Positions 1 to 10,785 of a stretch of DNA of 64,000 nucleotides are shown here, piece by piece. This stretch comes from Rhinopithecus roxellana (lineage: Eukaryota > Chordata > Mammalia > Primates > Cercopithecidae), in contig NC_044550.1 of the NCBI RefSeq assembly GCF_007565055.1, positions 89,953,674 to 90,017,673 on the forward strand, given 5' to 3'. The position numbers and the translations under genes were made by a program. Position 1 is the first letter of the stretch; each line of letters begins with the position of its first letter. The notes beneath the pieces were generated by a model. It had not been told where the DNA came from. It was given only the letters and a program-made list of their open reading frames with translations, and searched no databases.

Positions 1-415
1 TGCACATTCTGTGGGTTTGGACAAAGATACGATGCCATGTATCCAACATTATAGTCTCATACTGAATATTTTCACTGCTCTAAAAATCCTTGGTGTTCCA
101 CCTATTTATCCATGGTGGAATGGATACATCCCCTTAATCCCTGGCAACCACAGATCTTGTTACCGTCTCCTTAATTTTGTCTTTTCCAGAATGCCATATG
201 GTTAGAATCATAGAGTATGCAGCCTTTTTAGATTGGCTTCTTTTACTTTGTAATATGTATTTAAACTTCCTTCATGTTTTTTCATGACTCGATAGCTCAT
301 TTCTTTTTAGTGCTAAATAATAGTTTATTGTCTGGATGTACCACAGTTTGTTTATCCATTTACCTACTGAAAGACATCTTGGTTGCTTCTAAGGTTGAAC
401 AATTATGAATAAAGC
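1..415 (-). mobile_element. Old L1 (L1M-type) 3' fragment, antisense
   Basis: The plus strand shows the reverse complement of the end of L1 ORF2 and the 3' region: a run equivalent to the 'actgctctaaaaatcc' segment, then 'ggcaaccacagatc', 'gtctggatgtaccacag' and 'acatcttggttgcttc' in the consensus order. Divergence is high, so this is an old L1M copy. It runs off the left edge. No open frame survives. Confidence 0.75.
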
Positions 416-2115
416 CGGGAAGGAGTTAAGAATATGTCACACCAAAATTTTAACACAGTGATTGAGATTCTTATAAAACCACTAGAAAGGCCAAGGTTGT
501 GAATGTCAACAAATGTTGCGTGACCTTTCAGGTATGGTCTAGAACATCAGGAACTTTGTGCTGTTACCTCTTCAGGAATCACTGAGAAACTTTCTCAGAT
601 TTCTCATTTTTCCCCAGCCACATCCAGGTGGGGAGTATCAGACGGGAACTTAAAGGAGACAACTGGGGGCCACTGCAAGATCTCACATCTGTCAAAGCCA
701 CACATCCATTCACTACTGCTCTGGAGGGTGAAGGCAATTAATTCTGCTTCTCTTATACTTCTAAATCTTATACAAATTGATGTCACTGGCAGAATGTAGC
801 TCATATCTAAGCCCTGGAAACAAGGAAGTCTGGAAAAGATTCTAGTCCCTGACATTCAAGGCTTCTAGTCCCTGACATTCAAGAAAGAACATGGATAGTT
901 TTATAGATAAATTCTGGTTGCCAAAACAAGCAAAAACAAAACAAAACAAACAAAAACCCAAAACCAAACAAAAAAGCAAGCAATGTGCAAGACAAACTAA
1001 ATACATATCCCCCCTTACATCCAGATGGATGGTTAACAACTGCAAAGCAAAGCAGATGCCCAGAGAATAAAATTTTCTTCTCTAGGAAGTTCTTGATTAA
1101 AGGATTCTTGTCCCACTGAATGTCTGATTCAGACATGATTTCTCAAATCCATTCTCTGTTTTTCTCACATGTAGCAAAAATGATAAGAACATTATAAGAG
1201 AAAAGGTGAAAGGGCTGAATGAAATTTCCATTGATTCTGGATGATGTCTGCCCTTTGAAGATTTAAGAAAGGAGAAAAATACTGTTTTCTACATTACGGT
1301 ACTTGAAGACCTAGCTGAGGAAACAAGATTAAAGCACATAGAACAAACTGGGAGCAAATATGCTGTGTAGTAATAATATACTTGGTTTTGTAACATGGAA
1401 GAAAATATTGGTGTGTGTAGAGTAATGGAAGAAGGCGTCTGTCTGAGCCTTAAAGATGGATAGTATTTGGGGCAGTGAGAGGAAGGGAGGAACATTCAAA
1501 GTGTATGTATGGAGGGGAGAATGCTGTAAGGAACGGCTGGAACGAGCATGTCAGGGAATAGTGGGAAGTTTTTCAACAACCTCCTAAAATAACTTCCTCT
1601 CTAAATTTGCCCTGTCAGTTCATTTGCCGTACCTATTACCAATAGTTCTTCACTTCGCCCCCCTGCCTTGACACGTGAAGACCTTCATTTTTATTACACA
1701 CTCTCAAGGATTTACCCAGAGTTATTAACATTTCATGTCATGGTTCTGCCCTTCTCTTTCTTTATTGGAAATACTTATCAATAAGTAAGTGAAAAATAAT
1801 GATGAATAATAGTGATGGCTTCTAACTTGGCAGTGGAAGAGCATATCAGAAAACAAATAAATTATTGGTAATCAGTTGAGAAGGTTGTTAATTTGCTCCA
1901 ATATATGTATTTTTAAATATGTTCACAAACTTTGTTAACTATATTTATAATAAATAAATGTCAACATATCTTTACATTTTGGGAAAACATCTGTGAGTTT
2001 TGATACGAGTATTGAGGATGGCTGTTTTGTCCAGACAATAGGTAGATAAATATAAAATGCAAATCTGGTTTTATTACCTTTATAGAAATAACTCAGTGGT
2101 TCACTATTATATCTA
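416..2115. other. No gene or clear repeat recognised
   Basis: About 1.7 kb of AT-rich sequence with no long open frame and no transposon consensus I recognise. It holds an A/C-rich low-complexity patch near 925-980 and a short tandem duplication at 841-883. Short open frames here look random. Confidence 0.5.
841..883. repeat. 23-bp-period tandem duplication
   Basis: The 20-mer tctagtccctgacattcaag occurs at 841-860 and again at 864-883, identical, giving a 23-bp period. This is a small local duplication, probably from replication slippage. Confidence 0.9.
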
Positions 2116-2119
2116 TGCT

Positions 2120-2590
2120 TTTAATTTGTCATCCAAAGTCTTGTCCCCTGTCCACCTCTTTGCTGTCATCTCTCACCTTGCTAAGAGGTATACTTATGCT
2201 CAGTGATTTTCTAGTAGTTTGCTGCAGGCATTATGCTGTTTCACATCACACTGTCTTTGCTAATGTTCTTTTTTCACCTAAAAGATTCTCCTCAAACCTG
2301 TTTCAATGTGTTTAATTTTTCCCTGTCTTTAGAAACTTGGCTGAGGTATCAACTGCTACAAAACACCTTCCTTAACTTTGTATGATGAGGTTTAATGTCT
2401 CTGTGCTTTTCCGTAAATGTGACTATACTTTTATCATTACACTTTCCATAGTATATTGAAATTATTGTTTGGATTTCTGTCTTCATCACTAAAATGTAAA
2501 CTGTGTAATAATAGTAACCATGTTATATTGAATATTGATCATTTTATTCCTTGTACTTAGCAGAATGCCTAACACATAATAAGATCTTCA
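2120..2590 (+). mobile_element. Probable L2 LINE 3' end, degraded
   Basis: The order of weakly conserved blocks matches the L2 3' region in sense orientation: a C/T-rich stretch, 'aaaatgtaaactgtgtaa', then 'ccttgtacttagcagaatgcctaacacataataag', which parallels the L2 terminus ending in 'gtgcctggcacatagtagg'. Divergence is high, and MIR or another CORE element is an alternative for the last 100 bases. Confidence 0.4.
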
Positions 2591-3642
2591 ATTGAAGATA
2601 ACTGGTAAGAGTAGAGGTTACAAAATTGGGGAAATTTTTTGAAAGACCAGATAGCTTGCTTAGGGAGGCTGAGAATACCAGGCTCAAAAATTTAGGCTAT
2701 GTGTAATAGGAAGCTACTCTAAATTTTGTGAACACTTAAGTTTTACTAGGCACTTAAAAATGCTTTATGACAGATAGGCCAATTGAACAGAATAGAGAGC
2801 CTAGAAATAAATCCACACCTATAGATAAACCGATCTTCTACCCAGGTGAAAAGAATGCATGATGAGAAAAGGAGAGTCTTCAATAAAGAGTGTTGAGTAA
2901 ACTGGGTATCTGCATGCAAAAGAATGAAATTGAACCCTTATGTTATATCTTATTCAAAAATGAACTCAAAATGTATTAAAGACTTAAACATAAATGTTGA
3001 AACCATAAAACTCCTAGGAGAAAATATAGGAAAAAAAACTTCTTGATATTGGCCTTGGTAATTGTTTCTTGAATATGGCACTAAAAGCACAGGGGAAAAA
3101 AGCAAAAATAAACAGTGGAGTTACATTAAACTAACAGACTTCTGCACAGCAAAGAAAATAATCAATAAAATGAAAAGGCAACTTATAGACTAGGAAAAAC
3201 GATTCACAAATCATACATCTGCTAAAATGTTAATGCCTGAAACATATAAGCAAATTCTATAGTTTGATAGCAAACAAAGCAAAAACAAAAACAAAATACA
3301 ACAAAAAACCTTGAAACCAAACCAAAACCACAAATAGCCCCATTAAAAAATGGGCAAAGGACCTGGATAAACAGTTCTTCCAATGAAGCTTAGAAATGCC
3401 CAAGAGGTATATGAAAAGGTATTCAATATCACTAATCATCAGGGAGATGCAAATCAAAACCACAATGAGATATCATTTTCCATCTATTAGGGTGGCTATA
3501 ATCATAAAACCAAAAGGTACATGTTGAGGAGGATGTACAGATAAGGAAAACCTATATACTTTTGGTAGAAATGTAAATTGGTGCCACCATTATGGAAACT
3601 GTATGTAAATTTCTCAAAAAATTTAAAATAAAACTACCATTT

Positions 3643-4143
3643 TGTGATAGTTAATGCTGAGTGTCAATTTGATTGGGTTGAAGGATGCAAAGTATTGATC
3701 CTGGGTGTGTCTGTGAGGGTGTTGCCAAAGGAGATTACCATTTGAGTCAGTGGGCTGGGAAAGGCAGACCCACTCTTAATCTGGGTGGCACCATCTAATC
3801 AGCTGCCAGTGCAGCTAGAATATAAGGCAGGCAGAAAAACATGAAAAGACTAGACTGACCTAGCCTCCTAGCCTACATCTTTCTCCCATTCTGGATGCTT
3901 CCTGCCCTCAGACATTGGACTCCAAGTTGTTCAGTTTTGGGAGCTGGACTGGCTCTTCTTGCTTCTCAGCTTGCAGATGGCCTATTGCAGGACCTTGTGA
4001 TTATGTGAGTTAATACTTAATAAACTCCCCTTTATATATCTGTATCTATATCTATATCTATATCTATATCTATATCTATATCTATATCTATATCTATATA
4101 TCTCCTATTAGTTGTGTCCCCCTGGAGAACCCTGACTAGTACA
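3643..4143 (+). mobile_element. LTR-like interspersed repeat inside L1M
   Basis: This roughly 500-bp unit begins TGTGATAG and ends TAGTACA, has an AATAAA signal ('cttaataaactcccc') near its 3' end, and interrupts L1M ORF2. Five bases on the left (CATTT, 3638-3642) resemble five on the right (CATGT, 4144-4148), consistent with a decayed 5-bp TSD of an ERVL/MaLR-like LTR. I recognise it as a common primate repeat but do not assert a family name. A (TATATC)n microsatellite lies inside it. Confidence 0.6.
4033..4102. repeat. (TATATC)n microsatellite
   Basis: Eleven or so near-perfect 6-bp TATATC/TCTATA units, located in the 3' part of the LTR-like element just downstream of its AATAAA. It produces a spurious antisense Asp-Ile repeat frame. 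Confidence 0.95.
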
Positions 4144-4197
4144 CATGTATATTCCAGCAATCCCACTTGTAGGTATATATTAAAAAATATTGCAATC

Positions 4198-4481
4198 GGC
4201 CGGGCGCGGTGGCTCAAGCCCGTAATCCCAGCACTGTGGGAGGCCGAGACGGGCGAATCACGAGGTCAGGAGATCGAGACCATCCTGGCTAACACGGTGA
4301 AACCCCGTCTCTACTAAAAAATACAAAAAAAAACTAGCCGGGCGAGGTGGCGGGCGCCTATAGTCCCAGCTACTCGGGAGGCTGAGGCAGGAGAATGGCG
4401 TGAACCCGGGAGGCGGAGCTTGCAGTGAGCTGAGATGCGGCCACTGCACTCCAGCCCGGGCGACAGAGCGAGACTCCGTCT

Positions 4482-4527
<46 letters not shown>
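4198..4527 (+). mobile_element. AluY-lineage element, AluYR-like (Old World monkey type)
   Basis: Full-length Alu with A-tail of about 45 A. It starts GGCCGGGCGCGGTGGCTC. Relative to the human AluY consensus as I know it, it has CAAGCC for CACGCC, CGAGACGGGCG, GCCGGGCGAGGTGG, and 'gctgagatgcggccactgc' in the right arm. These are the differences I associate with macaque/baboon AluYR subfamilies. An imperfect TSD is visible (4184-4197 versus 4524-4537, 12 of 14 matching). Low divergence implies a fairly recent insertion. Confidence 0.85.
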
Positions 4528-4531
<4 letters not shown>

Positions 4532-5268
4532 GAAATCTTGAAAATATATCTTGAAAATAATCTTGAAAAAATATCTGCACTCCCACGATCATTGAAACAT
4601 TATCCACAATAACTGAAACATAGAAACAACATAAATGACCACCAATGGACAGATTGATGAAGAAAAGGTGGTATATTCATGTAATGGCATATTATTCAGC
4701 CTTAAATAGGAACTATTACTATTTGGGGCAACATGGATGAACGTGGAGGACATTTTGCTAACTGAAGTAAGATATAGAAAGGCAAACACTAGATAACACT
4801 ACATCTCTGATGGATCTAAAATAGTCAAACTCATAGAAGCAGAGCGTAGAATGGTGGTTGCCAGGGCCTGAGGGGAGGGAAGTATTAGTTAAAGGTCACA
4901 ATGTTTCAGTTACATAGGATGAATAAGCCCTAGAGATGTACAGTACAGCATAGTGCCTATAGTTAATAATATTGTATTATATACTTAAAACTTTGTTAAG
5001 AGGATAGATCTCATAAGTGTTGTTAACACACACACGCATACACAAAGATGGTGGGAGTCAACTTTTAGAGGTGATGGATATGTTTACAGCATAGATTGTG
5101 GTGATGGTTCCACAGATATATGATCTTCAAACTCATCAAAGTAGTAGTATATATTAAATATGTGCAGCTTTTGCATGCCAGTCATACCTCAATAAAGTGG
5201 TTAAACATGCTGTATAAATTAGGTTTTAGGAATACCTAATTTTTCTGTCTTCGAGGGTAGGGATTATT

Positions 5269-5334
5269 GCATATATATATATGTATAATTATATATATAT
5301 ATGTATAATTATATATATATATATATATATATAT
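5269..5334. repeat. (TA)n-rich microsatellite
   Basis: ATATAT runs with two interspersed 'gtataattat' interruptions, ending in a pure TA block of about 13 units. It sits just beyond the L1M 3' end. Confidence 0.95.
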
Positions 5335-5339
5335 GACAT

Positions 5340-6375
5340 AATTGATGCTCAGGGATGACAAATAGCTTTCTCAGTATCACAAAGTTGGCAAAAATGGAGT
5401 GGGTCTTTAAATTACAATCTGTCTCTGAGGTCTTTCTACATTATGTTAAGTAATCTAACAGAAATAATTGCTGTAAATGTTTATTTGAAGTAATCACTGT
5501 TTCACTGATTCCTTACTTGAAGGTTTAGGTCATATTTTAAAGCTTACACACAATACCAGTGAACCCAGATTTTTTTTCAGTTTCACAGTGGTTCTTTGAC
5601 CTGCTAGAATCATGTGTTTATGGAGAGAGCCAATATAGCACACAGCCTGTTACATTAGTTGGGATGCCATTCAAAGTGCAGCTGGCAAATACTTCTGCCA
5701 AAGGAAATTTCAGTATAAAAGTGCTGCTGCTGAAGGCTATTGAGCTACCTATTTGTGAAAGCTATCTGAGTCATTTTTCTTTTCATCCTCTATCACCAGC
5801 AGTGGGTAATCCTTTAGTTCCTGTATTGCTTTTCTAGTCATTCTTCTTAGAATGGCAGTCTCACACAATGGTTGCCTGGAATGTGCCAATTTCTTGTGGT
5901 TTCTCCTCTGATTATGTTTGCAGACGTCGAGAGAGAGGGTGAAACATGTAAAACCAATCTACTAATATCAGCTAACTTAAGTAAAGTTTGTTTCAAATGG
6001 ATTGCCCTGGAAGCCACCAAGAATCATTATGTAAGCCACATTTTTCTGAAATGTAGGTGAGCAAAACTGAGCTTAGTTTCTTCCTTTATACATTTATTTA
6101 ACACCTAATACAGGTGTTCATAGCATTTATTACTCTTTTAATTTCTTTACTAATCTCTTTATCACCTTCTAGATTGTCAACTCTATCAGTACAAAAATCT
6201 TGGTTGCCTTTCTCAGCACTTTACTACTAGCATCTCACATGGATGATGGCATGGAGTAAGCAGTTAAAAGGACAATTACTGGATGAATAAGTTATAAACA
6301 TGCAATATTTTTGACTATTACAAAATTCTCCACTCTGGTACAAAAAAGGCAAATAATCACCTATATTCTTTAGAA
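5340..6375. other. No gene recognised; possible weak L2/MIR traces
   Basis: No convincing coding sequence. The longest open frame (5559-5837, 92 codons) has no recognisable domain and no supporting splice or promoter context. Bases 6120-6290 faintly resemble an L2 3' end. The remainder is unassigned. Confidence 0.4.
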
Positions 6376-6824
6376 CAGTGCTTCTCAAACTTTCATATAT
6401 CTGAATTACCTGAGGATCTTGTTAAAACGCAGTTGGCTGGCTGGGCGCAGTGGCTCACGCCTGTAATCCCAGAACTTTGGGAGGCGGAGGCGGGCAAATC
6501 AGATCAGGAGATCGAGACCATCCTGGGTAACACGGTAAAACCCCGTCTCTACTAAAAATACAAAAAAAGCTGGGCGTGGTGGCGGGTGCCTGTAGGCCCA
6601 GCTACTCGGAAGGCTGAGGCAGGAGAATGTCGTGAACCCGGGAGGTGGAGCTTGCAGTGAGCCGAGCCTCCAACCTGGGCGAAAGAGCGAGACTCTGTCT
6701 CAAAACCAACAAACAACAAAAATGCAGTTGGCTTTAGCAGAGATGGGACAGGGCCTGAAACCGCATTTCTAACAAGCACATGGATGATGCCACAGTTATC
6801 ATTAGACATTTTGAGAAGCAGCTG
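6376..6824 (+). mobile_element. MER5A-like hAT element interrupted by an Alu
   Basis: Left part 6376-6438 begins CAGTGCTTCTCAAAC and continues with 'ctgaattacctgaggatcttgttaaaa'. The right part 6734-6824 holds 'gcatttctaacaag' and ends TTTGAGAAGCAGCTG, the degraded inverted terminus. This matches the short non-autonomous hAT element MER5A in order and orientation. The two parts are separated by an Alu with its own TSD, so the hAT copy is older. Confidence 0.8.
6439..6718 (+). mobile_element. AluY/S-like element with TSD
   Basis: Dimeric Alu starting GGCTGGGCGCAGTGGCTC and ending in a short interrupted A-rich tail (caaaaccaacaaacaac). A right-arm deletion of about 20 bases removes the region between 'gtgagccgag' and 'cctccaacctggg'. 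TSD: 6424-6438 AAAACGCAGTTGGCT and 6719-6733 AAAATGCAGTTGGCT, identical except for one CpG-to-TpG change. Confidence 0.92.
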
Positions 6825-8639
6825 TTAGAACACCTCGGCCATGAACTGCTGTTCATGTTGCCATTTCTTCCTCCAATTTCATTTATTTGCTGGCTGGCCT
6901 ATCTGGCTTTCCATCAGCAATTCATTAACCGTCTTTGGATAGATAAATTGCTGTGGCTACTCAGCCTGGGACACACTAGATGGATACTCTCTCAGAGAAG
7001 CAACTCAATTGCAAGTTACAGCCTTCACTTGATAGGATCTGTCCCTTGTGACTTTTGATTTTGGGTTCATATCTGAAGCTCACATTTGTTTTCTTTGTGT
7101 CACTCTCTTAATACAAGTAGTGCATCTCTCTGTCCACAGATACCCCAGGGCTGGCTTTTCCCCTTATTGTCACAGGCTTTGAAGGACTGTCCAAGATAAA
7201 ATGTATGTATGCTTAACATTTCCCATGTTAAGCTGGATGATTCTTAAAATACCCTACTAAATGTTGCAAAAATCTATCCATGCATTTTGGAGGGATATAA
7301 AAACCAAAAACAGGATCAACACATACAAGCTTTATTATATTTATGGAGATTCTTTTTCTGTACATGGGGTTATTGAGAGGACTAAGTAAAACATCTAGCA
7401 CAGCTCTGTGATAAGAGCTTAATACAGGGATCTATTAAAATATTTTTATTGATTTCATTACTGTTGGCTTGAGGTGTGTCCAGTGCTACACAATATAGGC
7501 ATTTTATGGATTCCAATTGGGTTATAATATACTTTTTGTTATAAATTAGCTAGAAACTGAGAAGTTCTATCCGTGGCCCCAACGCTGACTCAGGCTATTT
7601 ACTGACCATCTTCTAGATTATTTTTAACAGAAGAGGAATAGTTTTTCACATCATTGAATTCCATTTAGGCTTTTTAAACCTTAAATAGTATTTAAGTAAT
7701 GACATTATTCTTTTTCTCCTCCTAAATATTTCCTGAGCTCCGTCAATTCCCTTTTCATGATGGTCTATTGTTTAGGCAAGTTTTTTCCTTATCTTTTTCA
7801 TTTTTGATTTATTCTTCAATTTCATGACTTCTACTTTCTTATCTCATATTTAATATTAGGTTACAGTTTTCTTCTACTTTGCAACTATATTTTGTTGCTG
7901 TTCTTTCATTATCTGTTAACACATGAATCAGGGCTTTTTCCTTTAGTTCTTAGGATAGAATTTCATGAGGTTGGATAGCTAGCCTGTTCTTCTTTTCGTG
8001 GCTAATCAGATGGGTTTTCCTCTATTCTCAGAAGTAGGTTCCTGTGCAGGGGGTGGGTAGGTTAAGGTAGCTTTCTCTGTTTTTTGCTCAAGGACTTTCT
8101 CTTCTATGGTTACCACAAAATATTAAAACTGTGGCCTCTTTGTGTAGAAATGTCCACAGATCTGATATCTGCCTTCTCAGCACATTTTACATCCAGTAAC
8201 TGTACCCTTGGCCTCCTGACCTGTTCAATTTGGATTCTATTTCTGGAATGTTTTCTCCCTCAATGTGAGTTTTTGTGTTTATGAAAGGGAGACTGCTGAG
8301 TATTTCTGAGATGCTCAAGTATTTAAGCAGTCTCAGAAAATCCTGCTTCTTCAGGAGACTGTTGCTGAGTCCATGCCATCTTTTCTGGTCATGCTAAGCT
8401 GTGATTGCTATTTATTCCACCCCTAGTAGAATCCTCTCTTTTTGGGGGTATTTGTTAGAAATATATAAAATAAAGCTTGGAGGCACTCGAGATCATCAGA
8501 ATTCCCTATATCTTCCCTTCACTATTTCTGCAAAGTGTTAAATCCATGCAGATTTGGGCCCTCTCACTCATATTCTGGAAGATGGCTGTGCTATCCTAGA
8601 TGCTCAGTTATTAAGAGGATTTAAGGAGTGACTGATTGT
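6825..8639. other. No gene or confident repeat recognised
   Basis: About 1.8 kb of AT-rich sequence. Short open frames at 6780-7058 and 8084-8284 lack any recognisable domain. T-rich tracts (7680-7900) suggest very old repeat remnants, but I cannot place them in a family. Confidence 0.5.
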
Positions 8640-8752
8640 GTAGAATCACCTGGGAAGCTTTTGAAAAATACCAATACCTACCCCTTGCTTCCAAGATTCA
8701 GTCAGTCTGAAGTGGGGCCCAGGAACCAGCATTTTAAAATTGCTCCCACCAT
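8640..8752 (+). mobile_element. MER5-like hAT fragment
   Basis: 'agaatcacctgggaagcttttgaaaaata' followed by 'attcagtcagtctgaagtggggcccaggaaccagcattttaaa' parallels the central and 3' part of MER5A/B in sense orientation. Both termini are missing. Confidence 0.65.
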
Positions 8753-8838
8753 GTTCTAGAATGCAACTATGGCAAGTAACTGCTGTTCTAGGTCGATTTT
8801 AAGTTTGATACTCAATTCAGTTGGTGCATAGTTTGAAG

Positions 8839-8961
8839 TCCTTCCTTTCCTTTCCTTTTTCCTTTCCTTTTTCTTTTCCTTTTCCCTTTCCCTTTCCCTT
8901 TCCCCTTCCCCTTTCCTTTCCTTTCCTTTTCCTTTTCCTTTCCTTTTCCTTTCCTTTTCCT
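8839..8961. repeat. Polypyrimidine (CCTTT)n/(CCCTTT)n tract
   Basis: About 120 bases of pure C/T on the plus strand, with units CCTTT, CCTTTT and CCCTTT. It abuts an antisense Alu piece, so it may derive from an expanded A-tail read on the other strand. It generates false Lys/Glu/Arg-rich and Phe/Pro/Ser-rich frames. Confidence 0.9.
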
Positions 8962-9041
8962 CCCCTGGGCTCAAGCGATCCTCCCACCTCTGCCTTCCAA
9001 AGTGCTGGGGTTACAGACATGCGTCTTCATGCCCGGCCTCT
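8962..9041 (-). mobile_element. Alu left-arm or FLAM-like fragment
   Basis: 'ctgggctcaagcgatcctcc' through 'gtgctggggttacagacatgcg' and terminal CCCGGCC is the reverse complement of the first 80 or so bases of an Alu left monomer. The adjoining polypyrimidine tract would be its tail. Confidence 0.75.
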
Positions 9042-10457
9042 AAAAGTCATTCTTTTAATAAAAATGCAGCATTGGTTTTCCCTCATAGAAATGTAAAAAT
9101 CAAATCCTTCCTATAAAAGTATCATTCTGCAGTATCTCCTCTATTTTTTTTCCCTCTTGCCATCAGAAAATATTTTGAAAAGTTAAGAGCTTTTTATCTT
9201 TATGGAATGTGAGCATAGAAGAAGCATTTCTAGTCAAAATATGGTCCTGACTTAACTTTTTATTTTTAAATATTTTCTTATGCTTTTAATTGTATTCAAA
9301 GAATTACTAGTTTTCTAGTTTCTTGGTGCTGAGATTTGCTAATTCAATATTGTCCTCAAAAAAAAAAAAAAAAAAAACAGTGAATAGAATTTTACTACAG
9401 AAAGGGATGCCAGTTATATATACACAGTTAAAAATTTTTTCCTTTATGTTGAATTTCCTTAAGGGAAAAAGTAGTATTTATCTTCAGTCACTTTAGCACT
9501 TATAAAATATATGGCATAAAGTAATGTAAAAATTTGTTAAGCAAATGTTGTATGAAATGAATGACAAAAATGCCAGCATTCATTCCACAGGTTTTTAATA
9601 CCAATTGTGCAAATAATTATTTAGTATATCTGATGTTTAAGAGCTATGTTTAATAATTTTTGTTAGATTCAAAGTATATGCATTTCTAGAGACAACAGCA
9701 GAGGGTACATGATTAGATTGCTTTAGTTTATAAAATAATGTCAAGAAAAAAATGGTGTGTCATAAAGTAAATTTTAAGAAATTAAGAGAACAATCTTTAA
9801 AATTTAAGGATATATTTAGAGTGTCTTTAGGAAAGTCTGGCTTAATTTCCAACGTTTAGTGCACTGATCATGTGGACATGAATCTTTGATCTTCATTTTC
9901 TTATAAACATTTATTCCTTTAGTTGAACTTATTATATATATAATCTATGTATATTTATGTGTATATACCCACATATAATATATATAATATATTCATAAAA
10001 TATGTATTTTTATAAGATATGTATTGTTTGTGCAAGAAAGATTAGTGCATTCTATTATACATTCCAGTGTCATCTTCAAGCTACTGCCAGGTAATAACTA
10101 TGTAGTCTTATATTTAATCAAACATTTTCCCATTTCCTTAATGGCAAAGGCCAAATGAAGTCAAGACTAAGTAAACTGATTAATCCAGCAAGGAAAAGTA
10201 AATTTAGAACTGAAGAAAGGCTTTGTTTGCTTTGAAATATGTCACAGTACCCTAGTTTGGCAGGGGCCTTTATTAATCTACTTTATACCTCATATAAGGA
10301 TACATTTGACCTTTTTAAAAACTGTTCTTACAGTGTGAGATAGATGAGTTCTTGATGAGAGTTGACATGGGTACTGTGTGGATTACATAGGAATGAGAAT
10401 ATATGATTTACCTTATGTATTATTTTTTCAAATCATGAGCTTAAATAGTTTATTATT
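9042..10457. other. No gene recognised; AT-rich
   Basis: Contains a 19-A run (9360-9378) and a TATA-rich patch (9930-10020). No repeat family or coding sequence is supported. Confidence 0.5.
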
Positions 10458-10469
10458 ACTCGTAGGTTC

Positions 10470-10771
10470 TTTTTTTTTTTTTTTTTTTTTTTAATAGACA
10501 AAATCTCGCTCTATCGCTAGGCTGAAGTGCAGTGGCGCAATCTCGGCTCACTGCAAGCTCCATCTCACAGGTTCAAGCTATTCTTCTGCCTCAGCCTTCC
10601 AAGTAGCTGGGACTACAGGCGCACTACCATGCCCAGCTAATTTTTGTATTTTTAGTAGAGACCGGGTTTCACCATGTTGGCCAGGACGGTCTCGATTTCT
10701 TGACCTCGTTATCCACCTGCCTCAGCCTCCCAAAGTGCTGGGATTATAGCAGTGAGCCACCACGCCTGGCC
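10470..10771 (-). mobile_element. AluS-like element with TSD
   Basis: Antisense Alu beginning with a 20-T run (its A-tail) and ending CACGCCTGGCC. Both arms and the middle 'tttttgtatttttagtagag' linker are present. TSD: ACTCGTAGGTTCTT (10458-10471) and ACTTGTAGGTTCTT (10772-10785), one CpG-type difference. Confidence 0.92.
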
Positions 10772-10785
10772 ACTTGTAGGTTCTT

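Larger units (their letters stand above)
2768..5205 (+). mobile_element. L1M 3' half, split by two later insertions
   Basis: L1 ORF2 C-terminal sequence in sense orientation starts near 'acagataggccaattgaaca' (2768-3642). It resumes briefly at 4144-4197 ('ccagcaatcccac') and again from about 4538 to the 3' end near 5205 ('tcatacctcaataaagtggt'). The 3' UTR includes the typical 'atagaagcagagcgtagaat' segment. The pieces are collinear in L1, so an LTR-like element (3643-4143) and an Alu (4198-4527) inserted into one older L1M copy. The reading frame is destroyed. Confidence 0.85.

Noticed and set aside
8756..9096. Lys/Glu/Arg-rich and Phe/Pro-rich frames
   Set aside because: They come from the polypyrimidine tract and the adjacent Alu piece.
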